This document shows, in pieces, positions 51,746-60,497 of a stretch of DNA of 64,000 bases. This stretch comes from Pseudomonas denitrificans (nom. rej.) (GTDB lineage: Bacteria > Pseudomonadota > Gammaproteobacteria > Pseudomonadales > Pseudomonadaceae). Every line of letters begins with the position of its first letter. Position 1 is the stretch's first letter. The stretch spans positions 6,610,501 through 6,674,500 of the forward strand of contig NZ_CP043626.1 of NCBI RefSeq assembly GCF_008807415.1. Reading direction: 5' to 3'. The translations under genes and the position numbers were made by a program. The notes under the pieces were generated by a model. It did no database searches and was not told where the DNA came from. It worked only from the letters and a program-made list of their open reading frames with translations.

Positions 51746-53230
51746 ATGTCAGCCACCAACGAACTCATCATCGGCGCCGGGCCCGACGGGCAGCCGGTCG
51801 GCCAGTCCTGGAAACTCGCCAACCGCCACGGCCTGATCGCCGGCGCCACCGGCACCGGCAAGACAGTGACGCTGCAGCACCTCGCCGAATCCTTCAGCGA
51901 CGCCGGCATCGCGGTGTTCGCCGCTGACATCAAGGGTGACCTGTGCGGCATCGCCGCCGCGGGCAACCCACAGGGCAAGGTGGCTGAACGCATCGCCAGC
52001 ATGCCCTGGCTGAACCACAAGCCTCAGGCCTACCCGGTGAGCATCTGGGACGTGGCCGGGAAGACCGGTCATCCGCTGCGCACCACGCTGTCGGAGATGG
52101 GCCCGCTGCTGCTGGCCAACCTGCTTGAGCTGACCGAGAGCCAGCAGGCGGCGCTGTTCGCCGCGTTCAAGGTGGCCGACCGCGAAGGCCTGCTGCTGCT
52201 CGACCTGAAAGACCTCAAGGCGCTGCTCAACCACTTCAAGGAAAACCCGGACATCCTCGGCGAAGACCGTGCGTTGTTCACCGGCGCCTCGTCCCAGGCA
52301 CTGCTGCGGCGACTGGCACTGCTGGAACAGCAGGGCGCCGAGGACTTCTTCGGCGAGCCGGCGTTGCAGCTGGAAGACCTGCTGCGTCCCGAGGCCGACG
52401 GCCGTGGCCGCATCCACCTGCTGGACGCCAGCAAGCTGGTGCATGACGCCCCCAAGGTCTACGCCACCTTCCTGCTCTGGCTGCTGGCCGAACTGTTCGA
52501 GCAATTGCCCGAGCGCGGCGATGCGGACAAGCCCATCCTCGCGCTGTTCTTCGATGAGGCGCACCTGCTGTTCAACGGCACGCCCAAGGCCCTGCAGGAT
52601 CGCCTGGAGCAGGTGGTGCGGCTGATCCGCTCCAAGGGCGTGGGTGTCTACTTCGTTACCCAGTCGCCCGGCGATTTGCCGGACGACGTGCTGGCGCAAC
52701 TGGGCCTGCGCATCCAGCACGGCCTGCGCGCTTTCACCGCCAAGGAACAGAAATCCCTGCGCGCGGTGGCCGACGGCTTCCGGCCCAACCCGGCTTTCGA
52801 CACCTTGAAGGTGCTCACCGAGCTGGGCATCGGCGAGGCGCTGGTCGGTACGCTGGAGGAGAAGGGCACGCCCGCGATGGTCCAGCGCGTGGCCGTAGCG
52901 CCTCCGCAGTCGCGCATCGGCCCGCTGACCGATGCCGAGCGCGCCGATGTCATCCGCCGTTCGCCGCTGGCCGGTCGTTACGACCAGCCGATCGACCGCG
53001 AGTCCGCCTACGAGAAGCTGACCGGCCGCGCCGACAACAAGATGGCACCGACCGAGCAGAAGGAAGAGAAGGGCAGCGGCACCGATTTCGGTGACATGGC
53101 CGGCGAGATTCTGGGTTCGTTGGCCAGCCAGGTCAGCAAGACGGTGGTGCGCCAGGCGGCGAACCAGATCGGCCGGCAACTGGTGCGCGGGTTGATGGGC
53201 GCGCTGCTGGGCGGTAGCAAGCGAAGATAA
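51746..53230 (+). CDS. HerA-like ATPase (DUF853)
   Basis: 494 aa from ATG 51746, with AAGGGG upstream. Walker A GATGTGKT is at residues 33-40, the preceding strand is HGLIAG, and Walker B-like FFDEAHLLF lies near residue 270. Also VYFVTQSPGDLPDDVLAQLG and the sensor-type GLRIQHGLRAFTAKEQK. The C-terminal ~80 residues are less ordered and end in a basic Gly-rich helix (QIGRQLVRGLMGALLGGSKRR). Family knowledge: HerA/FtsK-type hexameric DNA or protein translocases. The role of this stand-alone DUF853 group is unknown. It follows pncB after 95 bases. Confidence 0.88.
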   Translation: MSATNELIIGAGPDGQPVGQSWKLANRHGLIAGATGTGKTVTLQHLAESFSDAGIAVFAADIKGDLCGIAAAGNPQGKVAERIASMPWLNHKPQAYPVSIWDVAGKTGHPLRTTLSEMGPLLLANLLELTESQQAALFAAFKVADREGLLLLDLKDLKALLNHFKENPDILGEDRALFTGASSQALLRRLALLEQQGAEDFFGEPALQLEDLLRPEADGRGRIHLLDASKLVHDAPKVYATFLLWLLAELFEQLPERGDADKPILALFFDEAHLLFNGTPKALQDRLEQVVRLIRSKGVGVYFVTQSPGDLPDDVLAQLGLRIQHGLRAFTAKEQKSLRAVADGFRPNPAFDTLKVLTELGIGEALVGTLEEKGTPAMVQRVAVAPPQSRIGPLTDAERADVIRRSPLAGRYDQPIDRESAYEKLTGRADNKMAPTEQKEEKGSGTDFGDMAGEILGSLASQVSKTVVRQAANQIGRQLVRGLMGALLGGSKRR

Positions 53231-53233
53231 GAT

Positions 53234-53311
53234 CGTAGGGCGGATAACGCGCCAGCGTTACCCGCCGTTGTGGCATCGGCGGATAACCCGTTCCGGGTTA
53301 TGCGCCCTACG
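53234..53311. repeat. Extragenic palindromic repeat (GTAGGGCGGATAAC type)
   Basis: CGTAGGGCG at 53234 is mirrored by CGCCCTACG ending at 53311, with two internal hairpins (GGATAACGC/GCGTTAcCC and GGATAACCC/GGGTTATgC). This is a common repeat class between genes in pseudomonads. It lies between converging genes. Confidence 0.75.
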
Positions 53312-53346
53312 TCCCCCTGTTGGCGGTGGACTCTATGCTCGCGAAC

Positions 53347-53372
53347 AAAAAAGGCGCCGCAAGGCGCCTTTT
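53347..53372 (-). terminator. Terminator for the PctA-like receptor
   Basis: GGCGCC/GGCGCC stem with A/T flanks. On the minus strand it follows the receptor stop by 15 bases. The same hairpin, with similar flanking bases, follows the second receptor at 55675. Confidence 0.8.
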
Positions 53373-53386
53373 CGTTTCCGCCGGAA

Positions 53387-54343
53387 TCAGATGCGGAAGC
53401 TGTCCACCAGCTGGCGCAGGCGGCCAGCCTGGTTCTCCAGGTCAGCGCAGGCGCGCAGGGTGGCCTGGAGGTTTTCCACGCCTTCCTGGTTCAGGGTGTT
53501 GATCTCGGTGATGTCCATGTTCAGCGAGTCGACCACGGCGGTCTGCTCCTCGGTCGCAGTGGCCACCGACTGGTTCATCGAGTCGATCTCGCCGATGCGG
53601 TGGGTGACGCTGGCCAGGCGCTCGCCGGCGCGGTTGGCGATTTCCACGCTTTCCAGGCTGTAGCGCTGGCTCTCGGTCATGGTGTCCACGGCTTCGCGGG
53701 CGCCGACCTGCAGCTCCTCGATCATCTTCTGGATTTCCTGCGCGGACTCCTGGGCGCGGTGGGCCAGGTTGCGCACTTCGTCCGCTACGACGGCGAAGCC
53801 ACGGCCGGCTTCACCGGCGCGGGCGGCCTCGATGGCGGCGTTCAGGGCGAGCAGGTTGGTCTGCTCGGAGATGCCCTTGATCACTTCGAGGATCTGCCCG
53901 ATGTTCACCGTGCGGCTGTTCAGCGCTTCGATGTTGGCGCAGGCGGAGCTGATCTTGTCGGACAGCAGGTTCATCGCGCTGATGGTCTGCTCGACCACCT
54001 GGCGACCGTCACCGGCCTGGTGCGAAGCGTCGGTAGCGTGGTGCGAGGCATCGGCGGCGTTGCGGGCGATTTCCTGGGCGGCGGCGCCCAGTTCGTTGAT
54101 CGCCGCGGCCACGCTGTTGGTGCGGTTGGCCTGCTCGTCGGAGTTGCTCATCGAGGAGTTGGAGGCATTCACCACCAGCTGCGAGACGTCATGCAGGTTG
54201 CGCGCAGTGGAGGCCACTTCGCGGATCGATTCGTGGATACGTTCGACGAAGCGGTTGAAGGCGTTGGCCAGCACGCCGAATTCGTCGTTGCTGGCGACCT
54301 TCAGGCGCTTGGTCAGGTCGCCTTCGCCCTGGGCGATGTCCTG
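53387..54343 (-). repeat. Direct repeat copy 1 (signalling half of receptor 1)
   Basis: Aligns with 55718-56674 at a constant offset of 2331 bases. From about 53681 to 54343 I count only a handful of differences. From 53389 to 53680 synonymous changes are more frequent. The two proteins differ by one residue (RLRQ/RLRH) over about 310 positions. Confidence 0.9.
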
Positions 54344-55276
54344 CATGGCGCGGCCCATGGTGGTCAGCGGCTGCATCAACACGCGGATCAGCATGCCCAG
54401 CAGGAGCAGGATGGCGACGATGGCAATCGCGGCAGCGACGATGGCCGAGGCGCGGAACTTGCTCAGCATGGAGTAGGCGGCGTCCTTGTCGATGGACAGG
54501 CCGATGTACCAGTTCACCGACGGCAGTCCCTTCACCTGGGTGAAGCTGAGGATGCGTTCGTGGCCGTTGAGTTCGGCCTCGCTGAAGCCGCTGCCGATCT
54601 TCGGCGTGTTCTGCGGGTAGACGTCCGCCAGCGTCTTCATGATCTGGTTCTTGTCCGGGTGCACGAGGATCTTGCCGTCGCCGCTGACCAGGAAGGCGTA
54701 GCCCATGCCGCTGAAGTCCAGCGAGTTGATGATCTCCACCAGGGTCTGCAGGCCTAGGTCGCCGCCGACCACGCCCAGGGTCTTGCCGCCGGCGCGCGCG
54801 GGGGTGGCGACGGTCATGATCAGTTGCTGGGTGGCTGCGTCGATGTAGGGTTCGGTCAGCGTGGTGCCGCCGGCCGCGACGGCATCCTTGTACCAGGGGC
54901 GGGTGCGCGGGTCGTAACCGTCAGGCATGGCGCTGTTGGGGCGCATGGTGAAGGTGCCGTCTTCCTGGCCCAGGTAGGTGAAGTTGAAGGTCTTGCGCAG
55001 GGTGTCCTGCTCCAGCAGGCCGGTCAGGTGTTCGGGCGAGCTGTCGCGGGCGAGGGTCTGGGCTGTGCTTTCGATCAGCAGCAGGCGGCCGCTCAGCCAG
55101 TTCTGGATGTTGCTGGCGCTGACGTCGCCCATCTCCCGCAGGTAATCCTCGAGGTCCTCGCGGATCGCATTGCGCTGCAGGTAGTCGTTGTAGAGGGTGA
55201 AGAGGGCGAATGCCGAGAAAACAACAAGAGAGGCGGCCAGGAGGATCTTATGGCTGAATTTCAGGCTCTTGATCAT
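53387..55276 (-). CDS. Methyl-accepting chemotaxis protein, PctA-type amino acid receptor
   Basis: 629 aa from ATG 55276 (MIKSLKFSHKILLAA), the family length; a 64-codon upstream extension is non-homologous. Helix 1 at about 10-30. Periplasmic dCache domain (about 31-275) has the amino-acid-binding signature YDPRTRPWY, a Lys-Asp-Ala follow-up and TEPYIDAATQQLIMTVATP. Helix 2 (about 280-300) and a HAMP follow, then a signalling domain with the hairpin tip EVIKGISEQTNLLALNAAIEAARAGEAGRGFAVVADEVR. No C-terminal pentapeptide. Its C-terminal half is almost identical to that of the next receptor. Confidence 0.92.
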   Translation of the reverse strand: MIKSLKFSHKILLAASLVVFSAFALFTLYNDYLQRNAIREDLEDYLREMGDVSASNIQNWLSGRLLLIESTAQTLARDSSPEHLTGLLEQDTLRKTFNFTYLGQEDGTFTMRPNSAMPDGYDPRTRPWYKDAVAAGGTTLTEPYIDAATQQLIMTVATPARAGGKTLGVVGGDLGLQTLVEIINSLDFSGMGYAFLVSGDGKILVHPDKNQIMKTLADVYPQNTPKIGSGFSEAELNGHERILSFTQVKGLPSVNWYIGLSIDKDAAYSMLSKFRASAIVAAAIAIVAILLLLGMLIRVLMQPLTTMGRAMQDIAQGEGDLTKRLKVASNDEFGVLANAFNRFVERIHESIREVASTARNLHDVSQLVVNASNSSMSNSDEQANRTNSVAAAINELGAAAQEIARNAADASHHATDASHQAGDGRQVVEQTISAMNLLSDKISSACANIEALNSRTVNIGQILEVIKGISEQTNLLALNAAIEAARAGEAGRGFAVVADEVRNLAHRAQESAQEIQKMIEELQVGAREAVDTMTESQRYSLESVEIANRAGERLASVTHRIGEIDSMNQSVATATEEQTAVVDSLNMDITEINTLNQEGVENLQATLRACADLENQAGRLRQLVDSFRI

Positions 55277-55579
55277 GCTGCGTCGAGTCCGGAGGTAGTG
55301 GGATGCCTGAGCGGCGTTGGTCCGGGCGACAGATCCGGTGTCGCCGTAGAACGTCCGTCCCCGTGGTGTGAAACGGACGGCGCTGGCGCGGCGGATAACC
55401 GTGCGGGCGTGGCCGGAACTCCCTTGTGCCGGCGGTGACGACAGGCCCGGTTTGTTGGTTGGTATCAAAGGCCTTCACCCTTGATTTCGGCGTGCCCGGT
55501 GGAAGCTTGAGGGAGTCGGACGAACGGTAGAGGCGGCTCTGTGGCGGGTGTTTCATGGGTGATACAGGGTCGGCATTTA

Positions 55580-55631
55580 CCTGTGGGAGCGGGCCATGCC
55601 CGCAATCGCGAGCATGGCTCGCTCCTACAGG
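55580..55631. repeat. REP-like palindrome, second copy
   Basis: CCTGTGGGAGCGGGCCATGC at one end and CATGGCTCGCTCCTACAGG at the other; same family as 31343-31392. Confidence 0.85.
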
Positions 55632-55674
55632 TCGACGCGGAGCCGAAACCAGAGAACAGGGGATGCTCGCGAAC

Positions 55675-55703
55675 AAAAAAAGGCGCCCGAAGGCGCCTTT
55701 TTT
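55675..55703 (-). terminator. Terminator for receptor 2
   Basis: AAAAAAAGGCGCC/GGCGCCTTTTTT hairpin, read on the minus strand 15 bases after the stop. The adjoining ATGCTCGCGAACAAAAAA also occurs at 53335, so the duplicated block extends past the coding region. Confidence 0.85.
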
Positions 55704-55717
55704 ATTGGCTGCGGCGA

Positions 55718-56674
55718 TCAGATGCGGAAGCTGTCCACCAGATGACGCAGGCGGCCGGCCTGGTTCTCCAGGTCGGCGCAGGCGCGCAGGGTGGCCTGCA
55801 GGTTCTCCACACCTTCCTGGTTCAGGGTGTTGATCTCGGTGATATCCATGTTCAGCGAGTCGACTACGGCGGTCTGTTCCTCGGTGGCCGTGGCGACCGA
55901 CTGGTTCATCGAGTCGATCTCGCCGATGCGATGGGTCACGCTGGCCAGGCGCTCGCCCGCGCGGTTGGCGATCTCCACGCTCTCCAGGCTGTAGCGCTGG
56001 CTCTCGGTCATGGTGTCCACGGCTTCGCGGGCGCCGACCTGCAGCTCCTCGATCATCTTCTGGATTTCCTGCGCGGACTCCTGGGCGCGGTGGGCCAGGT
56101 TGCGCACTTCGTCCGCTACGACGGCGAAGCCACGGCCGGCTTCACCGGCGCGGGCGGCCTCGATGGCGGCGTTCAGGGCGAGCAGGTTGGTCTGCTCGGA
56201 GATGCCCTTGATCACCTCCAGAATCTGCCCGATGTTCACCGTGCGGCTGTTCAGCGCTTCGATGTTGGCGCAGGCGGAGCTGATCTTGTCGGACAGCAGG
56301 TTCATCGCGCTGATGGTCTGCTCGACCACCTGGCGACCGTCACCGGCCTGGTGCGAAGCGTCGGTAGCGTGGTGCGAGGCATCGGCGGCGTTGCGGGCGA
56401 TTTCCTGGGCGGCGGCGCCCAGTTCGTTGATCGCCGCGGCCACGCTGTTGGTGCGGTTGGCCTGCTCGTCGGAGTTGCTCATCGAGGAGTTGGAGGCATT
56501 CACCACCAGCTGCGAGACGTCATGCAGGTTGCGTGCAGTGGAGGCCACTTCGCGGATCGATTCGTGGATACGTTCGACGAAGCGGTTGAAAGCGTTGGCC
56601 AGCACGCCGAATTCGTCGTTGCTGGCGACCTTCAGGCGCTTGGTCAGGTCGCCTTCGCCCTGGGCGATGTCCTC
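55718..56674 (-). repeat. Direct repeat copy 2 (signalling half of receptor 2)
   Basis: Partner of 53387-54343. Past 56674 (HAMP and helix 2) similarity is lower but present; it is lost in the periplasmic domain. Confidence 0.9.
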
Positions 56675-57613
56675 CATGGCGCGGCCCATGTCGGTCAGCG
56701 GCGCCATCAGCACGCGGATCAGCATGCCGAGCAGGAACAGGATGGCGACGATGGCGATGACAGTGGCGACGATGGCGGTGTTGCGGAAGTCGCTGAGCAT
56801 CGCATAGGCAGAATCCTTGTTGAGCACCAGTGCGACGTACCAGGTCACGCCCGGCAGGCCTTTCACCGGCGTCATGGAGACCAGCTGATCCTCGCCGTTG
56901 ATGCTGACTTCCTGCACGCCCGGCTGCACCTTGGGTGCGCCCTGCTGGTAGACCTCGCCCAGGCTCTTGAAGATCAGGCTGCTGTCCGGATGCAGGAGGA
57001 TCTTGCCGGCATCGCTGACCAGGAAGGCATAGCCGTCGCCATCGAACTTCAGCGAGTTGATGATCGCGGTGATGGTTTCCAGCTTCATGTCGCCGGCGGC
57101 CACGCCGACCAGCTGGCCGTTGCGCATGACCGGCATGGACATGGCGAGAATCTGCTCGTTGGTGCCGGCATCGAGGAAGGGCTCGGTGACGATCAGCCGG
57201 CCAGCGGCCACGGCGTCCTTGTACCAGCCGCGGGTGCGCGGGTCGTAGCCGTCGGGCATCGGCGCATAGGGGCGCATGGTGAACACGCCGCTGGCGGCCT
57301 CACCGAGGTAGACCGATTCGAAGTTCTTCTGGAACACCTGCTGCTCCAGCACGTGCTGGATGCGTTCGGGCGTCGGCTCGCCGTCGGCCAGTTGCGCCGC
57401 TTCCGCTTCCACCAGCTGGATGCGACCTTCCAGCCAGCTGTGGATGTTGCTGGCGGTCAGGCTGCCGACCTCGGAGAGGTAGGATTCGGTGTCGGAGTGG
57501 ATGGCCTCGCGCTGGCGCAGATCGTTGAAGAAGATGAAACAGGCGAAGGCGAAGGTGACCACGAGGGAGGCTGCCAGGAGGATCTTCCTGGAGAAGGACA
57601 GCGAACGAAGCAT
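55718..57613 (-). CDS. Methyl-accepting chemotaxis protein, Pct-type, second copy
   Basis: 631 aa, AGGATG nine bases ahead of the ATG. Architecture is the same as for receptor 1: helix, dCache domain, helix, HAMP, signalling domain. The dCache domain has diverged strongly (MLRSLSFSRK start, YDPRTRGWYKDAVAAGRLIVTEPFLDAGT, then MPVMRNGQLVGVAAGDM), so ligand range probably differs, while the amino-acid-binding signature is partly kept. PctA, PctB and PctC of P. aeruginosa form such a family, next to the flp-tad locus, as here. Which of the three each gene matches needs alignment. Confidence 0.92.
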   Translation of the reverse strand: MLRSLSFSRKILLAASLVVTFAFACFIFFNDLRQREAIHSDTESYLSEVGSLTASNIHSWLEGRIQLVEAEAAQLADGEPTPERIQHVLEQQVFQKNFESVYLGEAASGVFTMRPYAPMPDGYDPRTRGWYKDAVAAGRLIVTEPFLDAGTNEQILAMSMPVMRNGQLVGVAAGDMKLETITAIINSLKFDGDGYAFLVSDAGKILLHPDSSLIFKSLGEVYQQGAPKVQPGVQEVSINGEDQLVSMTPVKGLPGVTWYVALVLNKDSAYAMLSDFRNTAIVATVIAIVAILFLLGMLIRVLMAPLTDMGRAMEDIAQGEGDLTKRLKVASNDEFGVLANAFNRFVERIHESIREVASTARNLHDVSQLVVNASNSSMSNSDEQANRTNSVAAAINELGAAAQEIARNAADASHHATDASHQAGDGRQVVEQTISAMNLLSDKISSACANIEALNSRTVNIGQILEVIKGISEQTNLLALNAAIEAARAGEAGRGFAVVADEVRNLAHRAQESAQEIQKMIEELQVGAREAVDTMTESQRYSLESVEIANRAGERLASVTHRIGEIDSMNQSVATATEEQTAVVDSLNMDITEINTLNQEGVENLQATLRACADLENQAGRLRHLVDSFRI

Positions 57614-57703
57614 CGGTAAAGCATCCTGCTGTAAAACGGGTTTGAGCAGGTTGTATCGGCAGGGGCGTGATGATCTTTAGAAGAAATTCGAGGGAAGAAA
57701 AAC

Positions 57704-57730
57704 AAGTTCCCGCGCAGGGCGCGGGAACTT
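57704..57730 (-). terminator. Terminator after flp
   Basis: AAGTTCCCGCG (57704-57714) and CGCGGGAACTT (57720-57730) form a perfect 11-bp stem. On the minus strand the stem is followed by GTTTTTC. It lies 27 bases beyond the flp stop. Confidence 0.85.
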
Positions 57731-57757
57731 ATGAATAGGGTGATTCAGGAGTTACTG

Positions 57758-57964
57758 TTATTTCGCTTTTGCAACTTCAGTCTGGATGGTGGTCATGATC
57801 GCACCCAGGTCGGTACCGATCAGCGCGGCGCCGGTGATAACTACCACCGAGATCAGGCCCGCGATCACCGCATATTCAATCGCTGTCGCCCCTTCCTTGT
57901 CAGCCGCGAATGCCTTGGCCATGCAGAACAGTTTCAGGGACAGGTTTTTTATTTTCAGTTCCAT
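57758..57964 (-). CDS. flp: Flp-type IVb prepilin
   Basis: 68 aa from ATG 57964, with GGGAGC upstream; an in-frame ATG at 57988 is less likely. A basic leader (MELKIKNLSLKLFCMAKAFAADKEG) precedes the prepilin peptidase site, after Gly in DKEG-ATAIEY, with the Flp motif Glu-Tyr and the hydrophobic AVIAGLISVVVITGAALIG. The mature protein is about 43 residues. It is the pilus subunit assembled by the tad/rcp machine encoded divergently. The prepilin peptidase gene (fppA) is not in this window. Confidence 0.93.
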   Translation of the reverse strand: MELKIKNLSLKLFCMAKAFAADKEGATAIEYAVIAGLISVVVITGAALIGTDLGAIMTTIQTEVAKAK

Positions 57965-58328
57965 CGCGGGTGCTCCCTCGAATACCACCGGGGCGGCGCC
58001 CCGACTTCATCGTCAGGCTAGGCGTCGTATGGCTGAATGCAATTGTTCAAATAGCGCTAATACCAAAGTTATAACCCTCTCGGCATATAAATAATTGCAG
58101 GTCGTAAATTTAACTGGCGTGGTTGACGCTCTAAAAACAGCTACTAGATTCAGCCATGGCACAACTGAAAACTGATTATGAGGAATGGTTCTTATCGAAC
58201 TTCCTCGCCTGGCCGAAACAACAATAAAGGTCTGAAGGACAAACTCCGGTGCTGCCGGTAACGGACTTCTTACGACAAGGCCGCGGACCCTCCGGTCCGC
58301 ATTTCCGAGATCGCCCAAGGATGTGGTC
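57965..58328. other. Divergent flp / rcpC control region
   Basis: 364 bases without a gene. It is much richer in A and T than the rest of the window (especially 58025-58235), which fits a regulated promoter region reading both ways. TTATAAC near 58068 and similar boxes could be -10 elements, but no pair is convincing. No REP element was found here. Confidence 0.6.
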
Positions 58329-59249
58329 ATGAATAGCAAGGTGCTGATGGTATTCGCCGGGCTGTTGCTGGTGTGCGCCGGTGTGGTGGGGTATCTCGGA
58401 CTCAAGGTCGGCAAACCGGCCGCGCCGGTTGCCGGCGTGGTGCAGGAGGTAGCGCCGGCGGCAATGGCCGAAGCCGACAAGCTGCAGCGCACCGCCGTGG
58501 TGGTGGCCGTCCGTGACTTGCCTCCCCTGGCGGTGATCGGCAAGGACGATGTCAGCGTGGAAATGCTGCGAACCGCTCCCGCCGGCAGCTTCCCCAAGCC
58601 CGAAGCCGTGATCGGCCAGCGCGTCTGGGTCGCCGTTCCAGCGGGCAATATCCTCACCTCCGCCGTGACCGAACCGGGCGGCCCTCTGGCTCGTACCATC
58701 CGGCCGGACGAGCGCGCCATGGCGATCGCCGTGGACGAGGTCATCGGTGGCGGCGGCTTCGTGCTCCCCGGCGATTACGTCGACGTCATGCTCTTCGTCC
58801 AGGACCAGCAGAGCACCGAGCGCAGCCTCAGCGCCCAGGTGGTGCTGCCTGGCGTGCGGGTGCTGACCTACGGCGAGCAGATCGCCGTTTCCACCGACGG
58901 CCAGGCGCGCAACGCCGGCGATCCCAAGGACAAGACACCCAAACCGCCGCGCACTGCCGTGCTGGCAGTGCCCGCCGAAGCCGCCTCGCGCCTGATGCTC
59001 GCCAGTCAGGCCGGCTCCCTGCGCCTGGCAGTGCGCAGCAAGGACGAGAACCTCTACGAAAAGGAGCAGCAGGGCCGCTATATCCAGGCCTCGCTTGGTT
59101 CCGCCGGCAGCCAGCCGATCACCCTCGAACAACTCATCGGCAAGCCGCGCCAGGCGCCGGCCCCCGCCGTGCGCCAGGTTTCCGCGCCGCAGGTCGACGC
59201 CGGCGTGGTGGTCTACCGAGGCACCACCGTTACCCGTGAAGCACATTGA
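58329..59249 (+). CDS. rcpC: Flp pilus assembly protein RcpC/CpaB
   Basis: 306 aa from ATG 58329, with AAGGA eight bases ahead. N-terminal membrane anchor (about residues 5-25, LMVFAGLLLVCAGVVGYLGL), then an SAF-type domain (AVVVAVRDLPPLAVIGKDDVSVEML, VAVPAGNILTSAVT) and the RcpC/CpaB domain (AMAIAVDEVIGGGGFVLPGDYVDVMLF). Family knowledge: a periplasmic component that may bind peptidoglycan and support the secretin. First gene of the rcpC-rcpA-tadZ-tadA-tadB-tadC operon. Confidence 0.93.
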   Translation: MNSKVLMVFAGLLLVCAGVVGYLGLKVGKPAAPVAGVVQEVAPAAMAEADKLQRTAVVVAVRDLPPLAVIGKDDVSVEMLRTAPAGSFPKPEAVIGQRVWVAVPAGNILTSAVTEPGGPLARTIRPDERAMAIAVDEVIGGGGFVLPGDYVDVMLFVQDQQSTERSLSAQVVLPGVRVLTYGEQIAVSTDGQARNAGDPKDKTPKPPRTAVLAVPAEAASRLMLASQAGSLRLAVRSKDENLYEKEQQGRYIQASLGSAGSQPITLEQLIGKPRQAPAPAVRQVSAPQVDAGVVVYRGTTVTREAH

Positions 59250-59264
59250 GCAAGGAGTGCATCG

Positions 59265-60497
59265 ATGTCCAAGCGCTTCATCCTTCCCCTGGTTGCCCTG
59301 CTGGCCTGTGCCGTTCACTCCGCGGCGCAGGCCATCCCGAGCGCCTGCGCAGGCTTCGCTGACCAGCAACTGAATCTCGATGTCGAGCAGGGTGCGCAGC
59401 GTGACCAGCAACTGCCGGTGCCGATCAAGCGCCTGGCCATCGGCGATCCGAACATCGCCGACGTGCAGGTGCTGGACAAGCGCGACTTCCTCGTCACCGG
59501 CAAGGCCGAAGGCCTCACCAGCCTGCTGATCTGGACCGCCTGCAGCGACCAGCCGATGCGCACTGTGGTGCGCGTCGGTGCGCGCGCCGTAGGCGACGTG
59601 GCGGGTGCAACCGGCGTTGGCGCCGGCAGCCTGCCCAACCAGGTGCAGACCGACATTCGATTCGTCGAAGTCAGTCGCAGCAAGCTCAAGCAGGCCAGTA
59701 CCTCGCTGGTCCGGCGCGGCTCCAATACCTTCGTGCTGGGCTCGCCGGGCAGCCTGGGCAACCTCACTGTCGATCCCATTGGCAATCTGGACGGCACCTT
59801 CGGCAACGCCAATGGCGGCTTCAACATCATCTGGGGCGGTGGCAGCAGCAAGTGGCTGGGCTTCATCAATGCCCTGGAAGGCAGTGGCTTCGCCTACACC
59901 CTGGCGCGGCCCAGCCTGGTGGCCACCAGCGGGCAGACGGCATCGTTCCTGGCCGGCGGCGAGTTCCCGATCCCGGTGCCCAATGGCGATAACAACAACA
60001 TCACCATCGAGTACAAGGAGTTCGGCGTGCGTCTGACCCTGACCCCGACGGTGATGAACGACAAGCGCATCGCCCTGAAGGTCGCCCCGGAAGTCAGCGA
60101 GCTGGACTTCTCCAGCGGCATCCGCACCAACGACATCGCCGTGCCCGCGCTGACTGTGCGGCGCACCGATACCAGCGTGATGCTGGCCGACGGCGAGAGC
60201 TTCGTGATCAGCGGACTGATCAGCAGCAGCACCATCAGCAATATCGACAAGTTCCCCTTCCTCGGCAGCATCCCGGTGATCGGCGCGTTGTTCCGATCTT
60301 CGAACCTGGACAAGGACGACCGTGAACTGCTGATGATCGTCACCCCGCACCTGGTACAGCCGCTGGCCGTCAATGCCGCGCTGCCCAAGCTTCCTGGCGA
60401 AGGCCTGCGCGACTACGACCCGGGCTTTGGCGAGTTCTACTTCCTCGAGGACGGCCGCTTCGACAAGCGCAAGGCCAGCAGCGGGATGTCGCACTGA
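59265..60497 (+). CDS. rcpA: Secretin RcpA/CpaC of the Flp pilus system
   Basis: 410 aa with a signal peptide (cleavage near AAQA, residue 23). The N-terminal domain is of the pilus-secretin type (GDPNIADVQVLDKRDFLVTGKAEGLTSLLIW) and the C-terminal secretin domain has SLVATSGQTASFLAGGEFPIPVP and VPALTVRRTDTSVMLADGESFVISGL ... PFLGSIPVIGALFRS. It forms the outer-membrane channel. The stop shares a base with an ATG in the tadZ frame. Confidence 0.95.
   Translation: MSKRFILPLVALLACAVHSAAQAIPSACAGFADQQLNLDVEQGAQRDQQLPVPIKRLAIGDPNIADVQVLDKRDFLVTGKAEGLTSLLIWTACSDQPMRTVVRVGARAVGDVAGATGVGAGSLPNQVQTDIRFVEVSRSKLKQASTSLVRRGSNTFVLGSPGSLGNLTVDPIGNLDGTFGNANGGFNIIWGGGSSKWLGFINALEGSGFAYTLARPSLVATSGQTASFLAGGEFPIPVPNGDNNNITIEYKEFGVRLTLTPTVMNDKRIALKVAPEVSELDFSSGIRTNDIAVPALTVRRTDTSVMLADGESFVISGLISSSTISNIDKFPFLGSIPVIGALFRSSNLDKDDRELLMIVTPHLVQPLAVNAALPKLPGEGLRDYDPGFGEFYFLEDGRFDKRKASSGMSH

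Larger units (their letters stand above)
55277..55717. other. 441-base gap between the two receptors
   Basis: No gene supported. It holds the upstream region of receptor 1 (no clear promoter or ribosome binding site found), a REP-like palindrome at 55580-55631 and the receptor 2 terminator at 55675-55703. Confidence 0.7.

Noticed and set aside
55541..57619. 692-codon plus-strand open frame opposite receptor 2
   Set aside because: Low-complexity Gly/His/Asp/Leu-rich translation typical of antisense frames; receptor frame is complete with all domains.
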